From assembly GCA_900538475.1 (NCBI GenBank), contig UPYT01000004.1, positions 76,758 through 140,757 on the forward strand: a stretch of DNA of 64,000 nucleotides, written 5' to 3'. Positions 26,040 through 34,186 of the stretch are shown here, piece after piece. The notes beneath the pieces are model-generated. The model was not told the DNA's origin. It saw only the letters and a program-made list of their open reading frames with translations, and searched no databases. Each line of letters begins with the position of its first letter. The first letter of the stretch is position 1. Made by a program: the position numbers and the translations under genes. The stretch comes from an uncultured Clostridium sp. Lineage in GTDB: Bacteria; Bacillota; Clostridia; Lachnospirales; Lachnospiraceae.

Positions 26040-26966
26040 ATGCACAAATACGTCTTTAAACGGCTGCTGATGCTGATTCCGGTTATTCTTGGTGTATCTT
26101 TCCTGGTATTTTTTATTATGTCCCTGGCTCCCGGTGATACAGCTCGGAGCATTCTGGGTGAGACGGCTCCTCAGGAGGCGGTGGAAGCCCTGCGTGAGGA
26201 ATTAGGACTGAATGATCCGGTACTGGTGCGTTACTATCATTACATGGTAGATCTGCTTCATGGCGATCTGGGTGAGTCCTACAAATCTGGTCAGCCGGTT
26301 TTTTCTGAGGTAATGGCTCGTTTCCCGGCAACCTTAAAGCTTGCTTTCTGGGGAATGCTGTTTGCGGTAACCTTATCCATTCCCATTGGAATTATTTCTG
26401 CAACCAAGCAGTATTCCATTACAGACAGCGTCAGCATGGTTCTGGCACTTCTGGGTGTTGCAACCCCGAACTTCTGGCTGGGCCTGATGCTGATTATCGG
26501 ATTTTCTCTGCATCTGAAATGGTTCCCCTCCGGCGGTGATGCAGGCTGGAGATCTCTGGTTCTTCCGGTTATTACACTGGGAACCGGATGTATGGCAAGT
26601 ATTACAAGAATTACCCGTTCTTCCATGCTGGAGGTTGTCCGTCAGGATTATATTCGTACTGCTAAGGCAAAGGGTGTCAGCAGCCGTGTGGTTATTTACA
26701 AACACGCTCTGAAAAATGCCCTGATTCCGGTAGTTACGGTAGTTGGTCTGCAGTTTGGTTCTCTGTTAGGCGGTGCAGTTCTTACTGAGTCTGTATTCTC
26801 ATGGCCGGGTGTTGGTACCTACCTGGTAAACAGCATTAAGGCAAAGGATACCCCTGCAGTACTGGGATGTGTTATTATCTTCTGTATCTGTTTCAGTATT
26901 GTAAACCTGGTGGTAGATATTCTGTATGCTTACATTGATCCGAGAATTAAGTCGAAATATAAATAG
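26040..26966 (+). CDS. Peptide ABC transporter permease (DppB/OppB type)
   Basis: Inner-membrane permease of 308 residues with six predicted membrane segments. It begins MHKYVFKRLLMLIPVILGVS, the usual first segment of this family, contains the MSLAPGDTAR turn, and the conserved EAA-loop region (RQDYIRTAKAKGVS) that contacts the ATPase. ATG 26040 follows AGAGGAGAG; an upstream ATG at 25959 lies within the hairpin region and would add a non-homologous 27-residue extension. Coupled with the second permease 13 nt downstream. Confidence 0.93.
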   Translation: MHKYVFKRLLMLIPVILGVSFLVFFIMSLAPGDTARSILGETAPQEAVEALREELGLNDPVLVRYYHYMVDLLHGDLGESYKSGQPVFSEVMARFPATLKLAFWGMLFAVTLSIPIGIISATKQYSITDSVSMVLALLGVATPNFWLGLMLIIGFSLHLKWFPSGGDAGWRSLVLPVITLGTGCMASITRITRSSMLEVVRQDYIRTAKAKGVSSRVVIYKHALKNALIPVVTVVGLQFGSLLGGAVLTESVFSWPGVGTYLVNSIKAKDTPAVLGCVIIFCICFSIVNLVVDILYAYIDPRIKSKYK

Positions 26967-26979
26967 GAGGTGACGTCAA

Positions 26980-27855
26980 GTGGAAAGAACAGTAGAAACA
27001 CAGAAAAAGCGCAGTATGGCACTGGAAATCTGGCGTCGTCTGCGAAAAAATAAAATGGCAATGTTAGGCCTTGTGATTCTGGTAATGCTGGCTCTGACAG
27101 CAATCTTTGCAGATGTCATTGCCGATTACGATACCAAGGTAATTGCCCAGGATATCAAAAACCGTCTTCAGGGACCCAGTATGGAGCATTGGTGCGGAAC
27201 CGATGAGTTTGGCCGTGATATTTTTGCCCGTCTGGTGCATGGTTCCAGAGTTTCTCTGGTTGTGGGCCTGATTTCTGTAAGTATTTCTCTTCTGATGGGC
27301 GGAGCTCTTGGAGCAATTGCCGGATACTATGGCGGCAGAGTGGATAACGTGATCATGAGAATCATGGATATTTTCCTGGCAGTGCCCAGTATTTTGCTGG
27401 CCATGACTATTGTGGCAGCTCTGGGAACCAGTCTGATCAACGTAATGCTGGCTATCGGTGTTTCCGGTATTCCGGGATATGCTCGAATTGTCCGGGCATC
27501 CGTTATGAGTATTAAGGATCAGGAGTTTGTAGAGGCATCCCGTGCTATTGGTGCAAAGAGTCCCACTACGATTTTCCGTGAGATTCTGCCGAACTGTCTG
27601 GCTCCGATCATTGTTCAGGCAACCCTGTCTGTAGCAGGAGCAATCCTGTCTACTGCGTCCTTAAGCTTCATTGGTCTGGGCGTACAGCCGCCGTCTCCGG
27701 AGTGGGGCGCAATGCTGTCCGGCGGAAGAAACTATTTAAGAGACGCACTTCATCTGACACTGTTCCCCGGCCTTGCCATTGTGATTACCATTCTGGCACT
27801 GAATCTGCTGGGTGACGGACTGCGTGACGCACTGGATCCGCGGTTAAAACAGTAG
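26980..27855 (+). CDS. Peptide ABC transporter permease (DppC/OppC type)
   Basis: A 291-residue permease starting from GTG with an ideal AGGAGGTGA site upstream. A cytoplasmic N-terminal segment ([19 protein letters not shown]) precedes TM1; [19 protein letters not shown] is the family's periplasmic-loop motif and [20 protein letters not shown] the EAA loop. It forms the heterodimeric channel with the preceding permease and is followed by the two ATPase genes after 7 nt. Confidence 0.93.
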   Translation: MERTVETQKKRSMALEIWRRLRKNKMAMLGLVILVMLALTAIFADVIADYDTKVIAQDIKNRLQGPSMEHWCGTDEFGRDIFARLVHGSRVSLVVGLISVSISLLMGGALGAIAGYYGGRVDNVIMRIMDIFLAVPSILLAMTIVAALGTSLINVMLAIGVSGIPGYARIVRASVMSIKDQEFVEASRAIGAKSPTTIFREILPNCLAPIIVQATLSVAGAILSTASLSFIGLGVQPPSPEWGAMLSGGRNYLRDALHLTLFPGLAIVITILALNLLGDGLRDALDPRLKQ

Positions 27856-27862
27856 GAGGTAC

Positions 27863-28876
27863 ATGATGGACGAGAAAAATTATACCATTGATATTGAGAA
27901 TCTTTCTGTACGGTACGAGACAGCTGACGGAGTTGTAGAGGCGGTCAATGGCATTGACTTAAAGATTGAGAGAGGAAAAACTCTGGGTCTGGTGGGAGAG
28001 ACTGGTGCAGGAAAGACCACAACGGCTCTTTCTATTCTGCGCCTGATTCCCAATCCGCCGGGAAAAATCACCGGAGGAACCATTAAGCTGCAGGGAAAGA
28101 ACGTTTTTGAATATAGTGAGCATGAGATGGAAGCCATCCGTGGAAATCATGTTTCTATGATTTTCCAGGATCCAATGACCTCTCTGAATCCGGTTATGAC
28201 CGTAGGCGATCAGATCGCAGAGGAAATTCAGCTTCACGATAAGAAGATTGATAAAAAGCAGGCTCTGGATAAGGCAAAGGCCATGCTGGAAATGGTTGGC
28301 ATTCCGGGACAGCGTGCGGCAGAGTATCCTCATCAGTTTTCCGGCGGCATGAAGCAGCGTGTAGTAATTGCTATGGCACTTGTATGCAATCCGGATCTTC
28401 TGATTGCTGATGAGCCGACGACGGCTCTGGATGTAACCATTCAGGCGCAGGTGCTGGATCTGATGCAGAAACTGAAGGAGCAGTACAATACCTCCATGCT
28501 GATGATTACCCATGACCTGGGAATTGTGGCTGAGGTTTGCGATGAAGTCAGCATTATGTATGCAGGACGAATTGTAGAGCATGGAAATCTGGAGGATATT
28601 TTTGAGAATACCAGCCATCCCTACACAGAGGGCCTGTTTGGTTCTCTTCCGGACATTGAACACCGCACAGAGGAGCTGCATCCCATTCCGGGTCTGATGC
28701 CAGATCCGACAGATCTGCCCAGCGGATGCCCCTTCCACCCCCGGTGTGCTTACTGCACAGAGCTGTGCAAAACAAGGCGTCCGGTGGAAACACGGCTGTC
28801 AGATACCCATACCGTTGCCTGTCTGGCCTATGAGGAAGGCACAGGAGTTGTGTTAGGAGGAAAGCGCAGTGAGTAA
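27863..28876 (+). CDS. Peptide ABC transporter ATP-binding protein (DppD/OppD type)
   Basis: First of two ATPases. Walker A GETGAGKT near residue 50, Q-loop [10 protein letters not shown], signature FSGGMKQRV, Walker [13 protein letters not shown] and the H-loop THDLG are intact. The C-terminal oligopeptide-importer extension carries the cysteine cluster GCPFHPRC-x2-C-x3-C, typical of a [4Fe-4S]-type insertion in Opp/Dpp ATPases. Length 337. ATG 27863 or 27866 follows AGGAGGT. The 3' end overlaps the partner ATPase gene by 8 nt. Confidence 0.93.
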   Translation: MMDEKNYTIDIENLSVRYETADGVVEAVNGIDLKIERGKTLGLVGETGAGKTTTALSILRLIPNPPGKITGGTIKLQGKNVFEYSEHEMEAIRGNHVSMIFQDPMTSLNPVMTVGDQIAEEIQLHDKKIDKKQALDKAKAMLEMVGIPGQRAAEYPHQFSGGMKQRVVIAMALVCNPDLLIADEPTTALDVTIQAQVLDLMQKLKEQYNTSMLMITHDLGIVAEVCDEVSIMYAGRIVEHGNLEDIFENTSHPYTEGLFGSLPDIEHRTEELHPIPGLMPDPTDLPSGCPFHPRCAYCTELCKTRRPVETRLSDTHTVACLAYEEGTGVVLGGKRSE

Positions 28877-29831
28877 TGCAATTTTAGAGGTAAAAAACCT
28901 GAAAAAATATTTTAATACCCCGGGCGGCGTCCTTCATGCGGTGGATGATGTCAGCTTTACTCTGGAAAAGGGAAAAATCCTCGGCGTAGTAGGAGAGTCC
29001 GGCTGCGGAAAGTCTACCATGGGACGTGCAATCCTGCGGCTTCATGAGCCGACCTCCGGTGAGGTTTTGTTTGAGGGAAAGGATATTACAAAGATTTCCA
29101 CAGAGGAGATGAGAAAGCTTCGCTCTGAGATGCAGATCATTTTCCAGGATCCCTTTGCTTCTCTGAACCCGAGAAAAACCGTCAGCGAGATTATCGGAGA
29201 GCCCTTGCGTCTCCACAAAATTTACAAGTCAGCAGCGGAGCGGCAGAAGCATGTTCTGGAGCTGATGGAGGTAGTAGGACTGGCAGAGCGTCTTGTAAAT
29301 ACCTATCCTCACGAGTTGGATGGCGGCCGCAGACAGAGAATCGGAATTGCCAGAGCTCTGGCATTGAATCCCAAGTTTATCGTTTGTGACGAGCCGGTTT
29401 CTGCCCTGGATGTTTCCATTCAGGCACAGATTTTGAACCTGTTAAAGCGGTTAAAGAAAGAGCGTGGTCTGACCTATATGTTCATTACCCACGATCTTTC
29501 TGTTGTAAATTATTTCTCTGATGATATTATGGTTATGTACCTGGGCAAAATGGTGGAATATGCACCGTCTGAGGAGCTGTTTGAGAATCCGGTTCATCCG
29601 TATACAAAAGCGCTGCTTTCTGCAATTCCAGTACCGAGGCTGCGTGAGAAGAAGGAGAGAATCCTGCTGAAGGGCGAGATCACTTCTCCTATCGACCCGA
29701 AGCCGGGCTGCCGTTTTGCACCTCGCTGTGCGTATGCGAAGGACTGCTGCTTTAAGGAGTCTCCGGAGCTTAAGGATATTGGAAACGGACATAAGGTGGC
29801 ATGTCACTTCAGTGATGAATTTTGTAAATAG
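28869..29831 (+). CDS. Peptide ABC transporter ATP-binding protein (DppF/OppF type)
   Basis: Second ATPase of the importer (320 residues), GTG start with GGAGGAAAG upstream. Walker [11 protein letters not shown]-loop [10 protein letters not shown], Walker [12 protein letters not shown] and H-loop THDLS are canonical. The ABC signature reads LDGGRRQR rather than LSGGQ, a substitution at the catalytically important Ser position; it may reduce ATP turnover at one site. The C-terminal extension has a GCRFAPRC cysteine cluster. It is followed 28 nt later by the second M42 peptidase, which is most likely in the same transcript. Confidence 0.92.
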   Translation: MSNAILEVKNLKKYFNTPGGVLHAVDDVSFTLEKGKILGVVGESGCGKSTMGRAILRLHEPTSGEVLFEGKDITKISTEEMRKLRSEMQIIFQDPFASLNPRKTVSEIIGEPLRLHKIYKSAAERQKHVLELMEVVGLAERLVNTYPHELDGGRRQRIGIARALALNPKFIVCDEPVSALDVSIQAQILNLLKRLKKERGLTYMFITHDLSVVNYFSDDIMVMYLGKMVEYAPSEELFENPVHPYTKALLSAIPVPRLREKKERILLKGEITSPIDPKPGCRFAPRCAYAKDCCFKESPELKDIGNGHKVACHFSDEFCK

Positions 29832-29859
29832 GCTTTCATAGTTTGAATGGAGAAGAACA

Positions 29860-30903
29860 ATGGACATTAAGATTGACAGACAATTTATTGCAGACTGTTT
29901 TCGTGATTTCGTAAACGTTCCAAGCCCGGTCAGCTATTATGATGAGATTTTGCCTCTGGTAGAGGAGTATGCAGCAAAGTTCGGATATCCGGTTACCTAT
30001 GACAGAAAGAATACTCCCTACATTACCCTGGAGGGAGAGGATAATTCCAAAACCGTTATGGTAGGCGCACATATGGATACCCTGGGTCTGATGGTTCGTA
30101 AAATTGAGAAGGACGGAACCCTGCGGGTACGCCAGCTGGGCGGAGTTTCTTTCCAGAGTATTGAGGGAGAAACCATGACGGTTCATACCAGAAGCGGAAA
30201 GAGCTATACTGGTCTGATGGTTTGCCAGTCTCATTCCACCCATGTATTTGATGATGCAAGAAGTCTGGAGCGGGATGAGAATACTATGATGATCAGCCTG
30301 GATGAGAAGGTAGAAACCAGAGAGGATGTACTGGCTCTCGGCATTCGGCATGGAGATGTAATTTCTTTTGATCCTCACTGCACGATTACGGAAAACGGCT
30401 ATGTAAAATCTCGTTTTATCGATGATAAAATGGCAGTGGCAGCGGTGTTTGCAGCTCTGAAATACATGACAGAGAATGGATTAAAGCCCAAGTACCGCAC
30501 CCTTCTTTCCTTCCCGTTTTATGAGGAAATCAACCATGGCGGCGCATATATCCCACCTGAGGTTGAGGAGTTTGTGGCTATCGATATTGGCCTGATTGGA
30601 CCGGATTATGACGGCAATGAGCGGACTGTAAGTATCTGCGTAAAGGATAATTTCTCTCCTTATGACAGAAATCTGACAGGAAAGCTGATTGCTGAGGCAG
30701 AGGCAAATGATATTAAGCATGCCATTGATATTTTCTACCGGTACGGCACAGATGCCAATGCAGCTGTGAGAGCTGGAAACAATGTGAGAGGCGCAGCCTT
30801 TGGTATGGCCTGCTATTGCAGTCACGGAATGGAGAGAACCCATTTAGACGGCGTAGTAGAGACTGTAAAGCTGGCAGTGGCTTACATGATGGATTGGAAA
30901 TAA
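29860..30903 (+). CDS. M42-family metallo-aminopeptidase (copy 2)
   Basis: A 347-residue paralogue of the gene at 23165, clearly similar along the whole length. Metal and catalytic motifs: GAHMDTLG, FIDDKM, YEEINHGG (the general base Glu is present) and CSHGMERTHLDG. Compared with copy 1, the EEIGHG motif is EEINHG, and several substrate-pocket residues differ, suggesting different peptide preference. It starts with ATG after GGAGAAGAAC and ends the peptide import operon ahead of a terminator. Together the two copies bracket the transporter. Confidence 0.9.
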   Translation: MDIKIDRQFIADCFRDFVNVPSPVSYYDEILPLVEEYAAKFGYPVTYDRKNTPYITLEGEDNSKTVMVGAHMDTLGLMVRKIEKDGTLRVRQLGGVSFQSIEGETMTVHTRSGKSYTGLMVCQSHSTHVFDDARSLERDENTMMISLDEKVETREDVLALGIRHGDVISFDPHCTITENGYVKSRFIDDKMAVAAVFAALKYMTENGLKPKYRTLLSFPFYEEINHGGAYIPPEVEEFVAIDIGLIGPDYDGNERTVSICVKDNFSPYDRNLTGKLIAEAEANDIKHAIDIFYRYGTDANAAVRAGNNVRGAAFGMACYCSHGMERTHLDGVVETVKLAVAYMMDWK

Positions 30904-30953
30904 TCAGCAAGTCAGCAGCTGAATCAGCAACAGAAAATAAAAAAGGATGAGAA

Positions 30954-31001
30954 TGCGGTGGGTTTTCTGGCTTTTGTTTGGATAATCCGCCGCAGTTTTT
31001 T
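30954..31001 (+). terminator. Terminator after the second M42 peptidase gene
   Basis: TGCGGTGG (30954-30961) pairs with CCGCCGCA (30987-30994) with one G-T pair, then a T run at 30996-31001. The stem ends just ahead of the ATG at 31008, which argues against the TTG start at 30978 for the next gene. Confidence 0.7.
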
Positions 31002-31007
31002 AGGAAA

Positions 31008-31415
31008 ATGACATTTTATGAGAAAATGGCGATTGTCTGCCGCAGGATTCCCCGGGGAACCGTAGCTACTTATGGGCAGATTGCGCTGCTGTGCGGAGCT
31101 CCGACTCATGCCAGACAGGTAGGCTATGGGTTGAAGCATGATCTGGCGGGAGAGGATATACCAGCTCACCGGGTAGTCAATGCAAAGGGAATATTAAGCG
31201 GAGCAGCTGCCTTTGAAACCTGGGATATGCAAAAACAGCTTCTCACTGGCGAGGGGGTAGAGGTTCTGTGGACAGAAGATGGCTGGAAGGTGGATTTAAA
31301 AAAATTTGGCTGGAAAAACACAATGGAAGAGGCAGAAGCCATTGCGCAGAAGCTGCAAATGTGTTATACTGACGGAGCTGAGGGCGGGAAGGATACAACG
31401 CCGGAGGGAAAATAG
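31008..31415 (+). CDS. Alkyltransferase-like protein (MGMT/Ada C-terminal fold, Cys replaced)
   Basis: A 135-residue protein with the DNA-binding domain of O6-alkylguanine-DNA alkyltransferases (GTVATYGQIALLCGAP, helix-turn-helix, then RQVGYGLKH with the arginine finger region). The active-site motif PCHRVV reads IPAHRVV: the acceptor cysteine is alanine. Proteins of this kind (ATLs) bind O6-alkylguanine lesions and recruit nucleotide excision repair instead of removing the alkyl group. The C-terminal ~30 residues are charged and not part of the fold. Start ATG 31008 lies directly behind a terminator and has TAGGA close upstream, a weak site; ATG 31023 is an alternative. Confidence 0.85.
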   Translation: MTFYEKMAIVCRRIPRGTVATYGQIALLCGAPTHARQVGYGLKHDLAGEDIPAHRVVNAKGILSGAAAFETWDMQKQLLTGEGVEVLWTEDGWKVDLKKFGWKNTMEEAEAIAQKLQMCYTDGAEGGKDTTPEGK

Positions 31416-31486
31416 AACATGGTGATGTGGAGCAGCAAATATGCGGAAGCGGTAAGCCATGAAAATAGAAAATGGCCGGATGGCCG

Positions 31487-31521
31487 ACTGGTTCGTGAAC
31501 CTCCCAGGATAAAAAACTAGG
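31487..31521 (+). promoter_or_regulatory. PreQ1-I-like riboswitch aptamer
   Basis: CTGG (31488-31491) pairs with CCAG (31504-31507) to form P1; a short loop containing GTGAAC leads to CCT (31500-31502), which can pair with AGG (31519-31521) to form the P2 pseudoknot; between them lies the A-rich GATAAAAAACT, the hallmark preQ1-I tail. The compact 34-nt size and layout match class I preQ1 riboswitches. It precedes a terminator and the putative queuosine salvage operon, which is what would be expected of this regulator. Called by eye, so covariance-model support is not available here. Confidence 0.72.
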
Positions 31522-31551
31522 CAAATCAAATAATACACGCTGAAAGTCAGG

Positions 31552-31607
31552 GTGCTGTTTTTGTTGTTGTCTGAAGGTTCAGGCAGGAACAAAAGCAGCA
31601 TTTTTTT
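31552..31607 (+). terminator. Terminator of the preQ1-I-like riboswitch
   Basis: GTGCTGTTTTTGTT (31552-31565) pairs with AACAAAAGCAGCAT (31588-31601) with G-T pairs, followed by seven T. It lies 30 nt behind the aptamer and ahead of the queK-type gene, so it is the likely expression platform. Confidence 0.75.
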
Positions 31608-31608
31608 G

Positions 31609-31728
31609 TCATAGGAAATTACGTCCTATGAAACAAAAACGCTCTTCGGGGATTGCCATACGGCGAAAGAGAATTTTGCCGCAGAAGCGGATTTTGCCGC
31701 AGAAGCGACCTGCCGCAGGCGAAGAAAA
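31609..31728 (+). repeat. Hairpin-headed intergenic repeat, copy 1
   Basis: Begins with a perfect 8-bp hairpin TCATAGGA (31609-31616) / TCCTATGA (31624-31631), followed by about 95 bp that matches the copy at 35907-36006 almost base for base (shared blocks include GAAAGAGAATTTTG/GGAAGAGAATTTTG and CGCAGAAGCGACC). This copy holds an extra 18-bp tandem duplication at 31673-31708 (ATTTTGCCGCAGAAGCG-unit twice). It lies between the riboswitch terminator and the queK-type ribosome binding site, inside the operon leader. Confidence 0.75.
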
Positions 31729-31783
31729 ATGGATGCTGGTGCGGGAATGTAAAAGACATATTTTTGTTGCAGAAGGAGAAAAA

Positions 31784-32782
31784 ATGGAAAGAAGAAATGT
31801 GATTATTGACTGTGATCCTGGCATTGATGACAGCCTTGCTATTATGCTGGCACTTTCTCTGGAGGAGCTCCATGTAGAGGGGATTACGATTGTATGTGGA
31901 AACAGTCCAGTGGAAATGGGCGCTGGAAATGCGAGAAAGGTGTTAAAACAGATGAACCGGCTGGATGTGCCGATATATCTGGGTGCGGAAAAGCCTTTGA
32001 AACGGGAATATGTCAGCGCCCTGGATACCCATGGAGCGGATGGTCTGGGCGAGAGCTGGCTGCCTGAGGTGCCGGAGGTGAAGCAGGATATGAATGCGGT
32101 GGAATTTCTCTCACGGACAATCAGAGAAAGAATCGATGATAAAACAGGATGTTCTGTGATTGCTCTGGGACCTATGACAAATCTGGCTCACCTGATTCAG
32201 ACAGATCCGGAGGCTTTTTCTATGATAGAAGAGATTGTTTCTATGGGAGGAAGCTTCAAAAGTCATGGGAACTGTTCACCTGTTGCTGAGTATAATTACT
32301 GGGCAGATCCGGATGGGGCAGCTCTTGTCTATGAGACAGCTGCCAGTCAGAGAAAGAAAATAGTGATGGTAGGCCTTGATGTGACGAGAAAGATTGTGCT
32401 GACGCCGAATCTTTTGGAATATATGAAGCGTCTGAATCCGGAAACAGGTCAGTTTGTGCAGGCAATTACAAAGTTTTATTTTGATTTTCACTGGGAGTGG
32501 GAGCATTTGATTGGCTGTGTAATTAACGATCCTCTGGCAGTTGCCTGGTTTGCAGATCCAAGCCTGTGCAGCGGATTTGAGGCCTATATGGCAGTGGAGA
32601 CAGGAGGAATTTCTATGGGGCAGACTGTAGTGGATTCCATGGGATTCTACCGCAGAGAAGCCAATGCTTTGATATTGACTCAGACAGATGCAGTGAGGTT
32701 TTTCCGTATGTTTTTCTCTCGGATTCTGGGGATGGAAGAGGATAAGCTGGATTTGCTGGACAATCTTGTGGAAGGAAAATAA
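31784..32782 (+). CDS. queK: Nucleoside hydrolase, putative queuosine hydrolase
   Basis: A 332-residue inosine-uridine-type nucleoside hydrolase. The calcium- and ribose-binding motif D9-C-D-P-G-I-D-D16 is intact, as are GPMTNLA and the C-terminal NDPLAVAW. ATG 31784 follows GAAGGAGAA; the open frame upstream runs through the repeat and is not coding. In known queuine salvage systems of Clostridia, QueK is a member of this family that splits queuosine to queuine and is encoded with an ECF S component (QrtT) and a radical-SAM lyase (QueL); all three are present here in a row behind a preQ1-I-like riboswitch. Substrate assignment is inferred from that context; a purine or pyrimidine nucleosidase is the alternative. 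Confidence 0.82.
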   Translation: MERRNVIIDCDPGIDDSLAIMLALSLEELHVEGITIVCGNSPVEMGAGNARKVLKQMNRLDVPIYLGAEKPLKREYVSALDTHGADGLGESWLPEVPEVKQDMNAVEFLSRTIRERIDDKTGCSVIALGPMTNLAHLIQTDPEAFSMIEEIVSMGGSFKSHGNCSPVAEYNYWADPDGAALVYETAASQRKKIVMVGLDVTRKIVLTPNLLEYMKRLNPETGQFVQAITKFYFDFHWEWEHLIGCVINDPLAVAWFADPSLCSGFEAYMAVETGGISMGQTVVDSMGFYRREANALILTQTDAVRFFRMFFSRILGMEEDKLDLLDNLVEGK

Positions 32783-32804
32783 AAAGGAAAGGAGTTTGGA
32801 TATA

Positions 32805-33395
32805 ATGAATCGAAAAATAACGGCATTTCAACTGTGTCTGGCAGCGATGGCAGCCTGTATCAACGTAGCAGGAGGACAGCTGGCTCTGACCCTTCGCCTG
32901 CCGGTGTATCTGGACAGCATTGGAACGATTCTGGTAGGAATCTGGATGGGACCTGTGTTTGGTATGGTACCCAATCTTGTCAGCGGGGTGATTTTGGGAC
33001 TGACAACAGATGTATATTCTCTGTATTTTGCCCCGGTTGGCATGATAACCGGCTTTATGGCAGGTCTGGCAGGAAGCCACTGCAGTCTGAATAAGAAAAA
33101 CCTGTTTTTGCCGGCGTTGGCAATTACGGTTCCGGGAACTGTGATTAGCTCTTTGATTTGTGCTGTACTGTTTGGAGGAATTACGTCCTCTGGATCTACA
33201 ATCCTGGTACAGCTTTTGGCAAAGACTCCTCTTGGAATGACGGCCAGTGTGTTTGTGGTTCAGATTGTGACGGATTATCTGGATCGTTTGATCAGTTTAT
33301 TTGCGGCAGTCTGTCTTTTGCAGGCACTGCCGTCTGATTTAAAGAATCGATGGAAGGGAGGAAAAAGTCATGGGCGTGCCGGAAGAACGGTATAG
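32805..33395 (+). CDS. qrtT: ECF transporter S component, putative queuosine/queuine transporter
   Basis: A 196-residue integral membrane protein with five or six hydrophobic segments and an N-terminal segment of the ECF S-component type (AFQLCLAAMAACINVAGGQL), which must recruit shared EcfA/EcfT modules encoded elsewhere. Start ATG 32805 after AAAGGAG. Its 3' end overlaps the radical-SAM gene by 26 nt. Between a nucleoside hydrolase and a radical-SAM protein it matches QrtT (QueT family) of queuine salvage operons. Specificity cannot be read from the sequence itself. Confidence 0.8.
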   Translation: MNRKITAFQLCLAAMAACINVAGGQLALTLRLPVYLDSIGTILVGIWMGPVFGMVPNLVSGVILGLTTDVYSLYFAPVGMITGFMAGLAGSHCSLNKKNLFLPALAITVPGTVISSLICAVLFGGITSSGSTILVQLLAKTPLGMTASVFVVQIVTDYLDRLISLFAAVCLLQALPSDLKNRWKGGKSHGRAGRTV

Positions 33396-34068
33396 CAAAA
33401 TTATTGGAAAGAATCAGAGAGAAATTTGTCTTTTAAGAGGTTTTCCCTGTGCCTGGGGAAAATGTGCATTCTGCGATTATATTGAGGATAACGGGAGGGA
33501 TACGCAGGCTATGGTTTCCCTGAATCATCAGGTTCTTCAGAAGGTGACGGGAGAGTTTGGCGTCCTTGAGGTAATTAATTCTGGAAGCTGTTTTGAACTG
33601 CCGGAGGAAACCCTGGACGAGATTGCGAAGGTAATCCGGGAAAAGAAGATTCAGAAGCTGTTTTTTGAGGCCCACTGGATGTATCGAAATCACCTGGAAG
33701 AGATGCGCCGCAGGATGCCGGTTCCGATTGTATTTAAGATAGGCGTGGAGACCTTTGACAATGATTTCCGTGAGCGGGGTTTGAATAAGCATGCAGATTT
33801 TACCAGACCGGAAGAAGTAGCAGAATATTTCGATTCCCCCTGCTTGATGGTGGGAATCAAGGGGCAGACCAGGGAAATGATTCGATATGATATCGAATGC
33901 CTGAAGAAATATTTTAAGCTGGGAACAGTGAATGTATACAACAATAATACAACTCCGATTCGCCGGGATGAGGAGCTGGTGGCCTGGTTTATGGAGGAAT
34001 ACCGCTGGCTTCTGGATGACCCCTCAGTGGAGGTGCTTTACGAGATTACAGATTTTGGTGTAGGATGA
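33370..34068 (+). CDS. queL: Radical-SAM-type protein, putative queuine lyase
   Basis: A 232-residue protein with cysteines 27, 32 and 35 (PCAWGKCAFC), a CX4CX2C variant of the radical-SAM [4Fe-4S] motif, and a barrel-like remainder (VINSGSCFELPEETL, FKIGVETFDNDFRERG). QueL converts queuine to preQ1, which TGT can then insert into tRNA. ATG 33370 follows GGGAGGAAAAA and overlaps the preceding gene, indicating a single translation-coupled unit. The assignment rests on the three-gene order plus riboswitch; by itself the protein would only be called a radical-SAM family member. Confidence 0.8.
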   Translation: MGVPEERYSKIIGKNQREICLLRGFPCAWGKCAFCDYIEDNGRDTQAMVSLNHQVLQKVTGEFGVLEVINSGSCFELPEETLDEIAKVIREKKIQKLFFEAHWMYRNHLEEMRRRMPVPIVFKIGVETFDNDFRERGLNKHADFTRPEEVAEYFDSPCLMVGIKGQTREMIRYDIECLKKYFKLGTVNVYNNNTTPIRRDEELVAWFMEEYRWLLDDPSVEVLYEITDFGVG

Positions 34069-34076
34069 ACCTGTAC

Positions 34077-34106
34077 TTGATACTCCCTGGTATTCCGTGA
34101 TAGAAT
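34077..34106 (+). promoter_or_regulatory. Probable promoter for the DpnA-like methyltransferase gene
   Basis: TTGATA (34077-34082) and TAGAAT (34101-34106), 18 bp apart, lie 80 nt ahead of the gene. A small hairpin (AGAGCAG/CTGCTCT around 34117-34136) follows in the leader without a T tract. Confidence 0.5.
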
Positions 34107-34186
34107 TGAGAGTAAGAGAGCAGCTTGTTCTGCTCTGCTGTAATTGGAGAAAGAAAAACACAGAAGATAAAACGGGGTGTACAAAT

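Noticed and set aside
31419..31520. 33-codon open frame with a GGAGGG site upstream
   Set aside because: Its 3' end runs through the preQ1-I-like aptamer (31487-31521), and the composition of that part is set by RNA structure.
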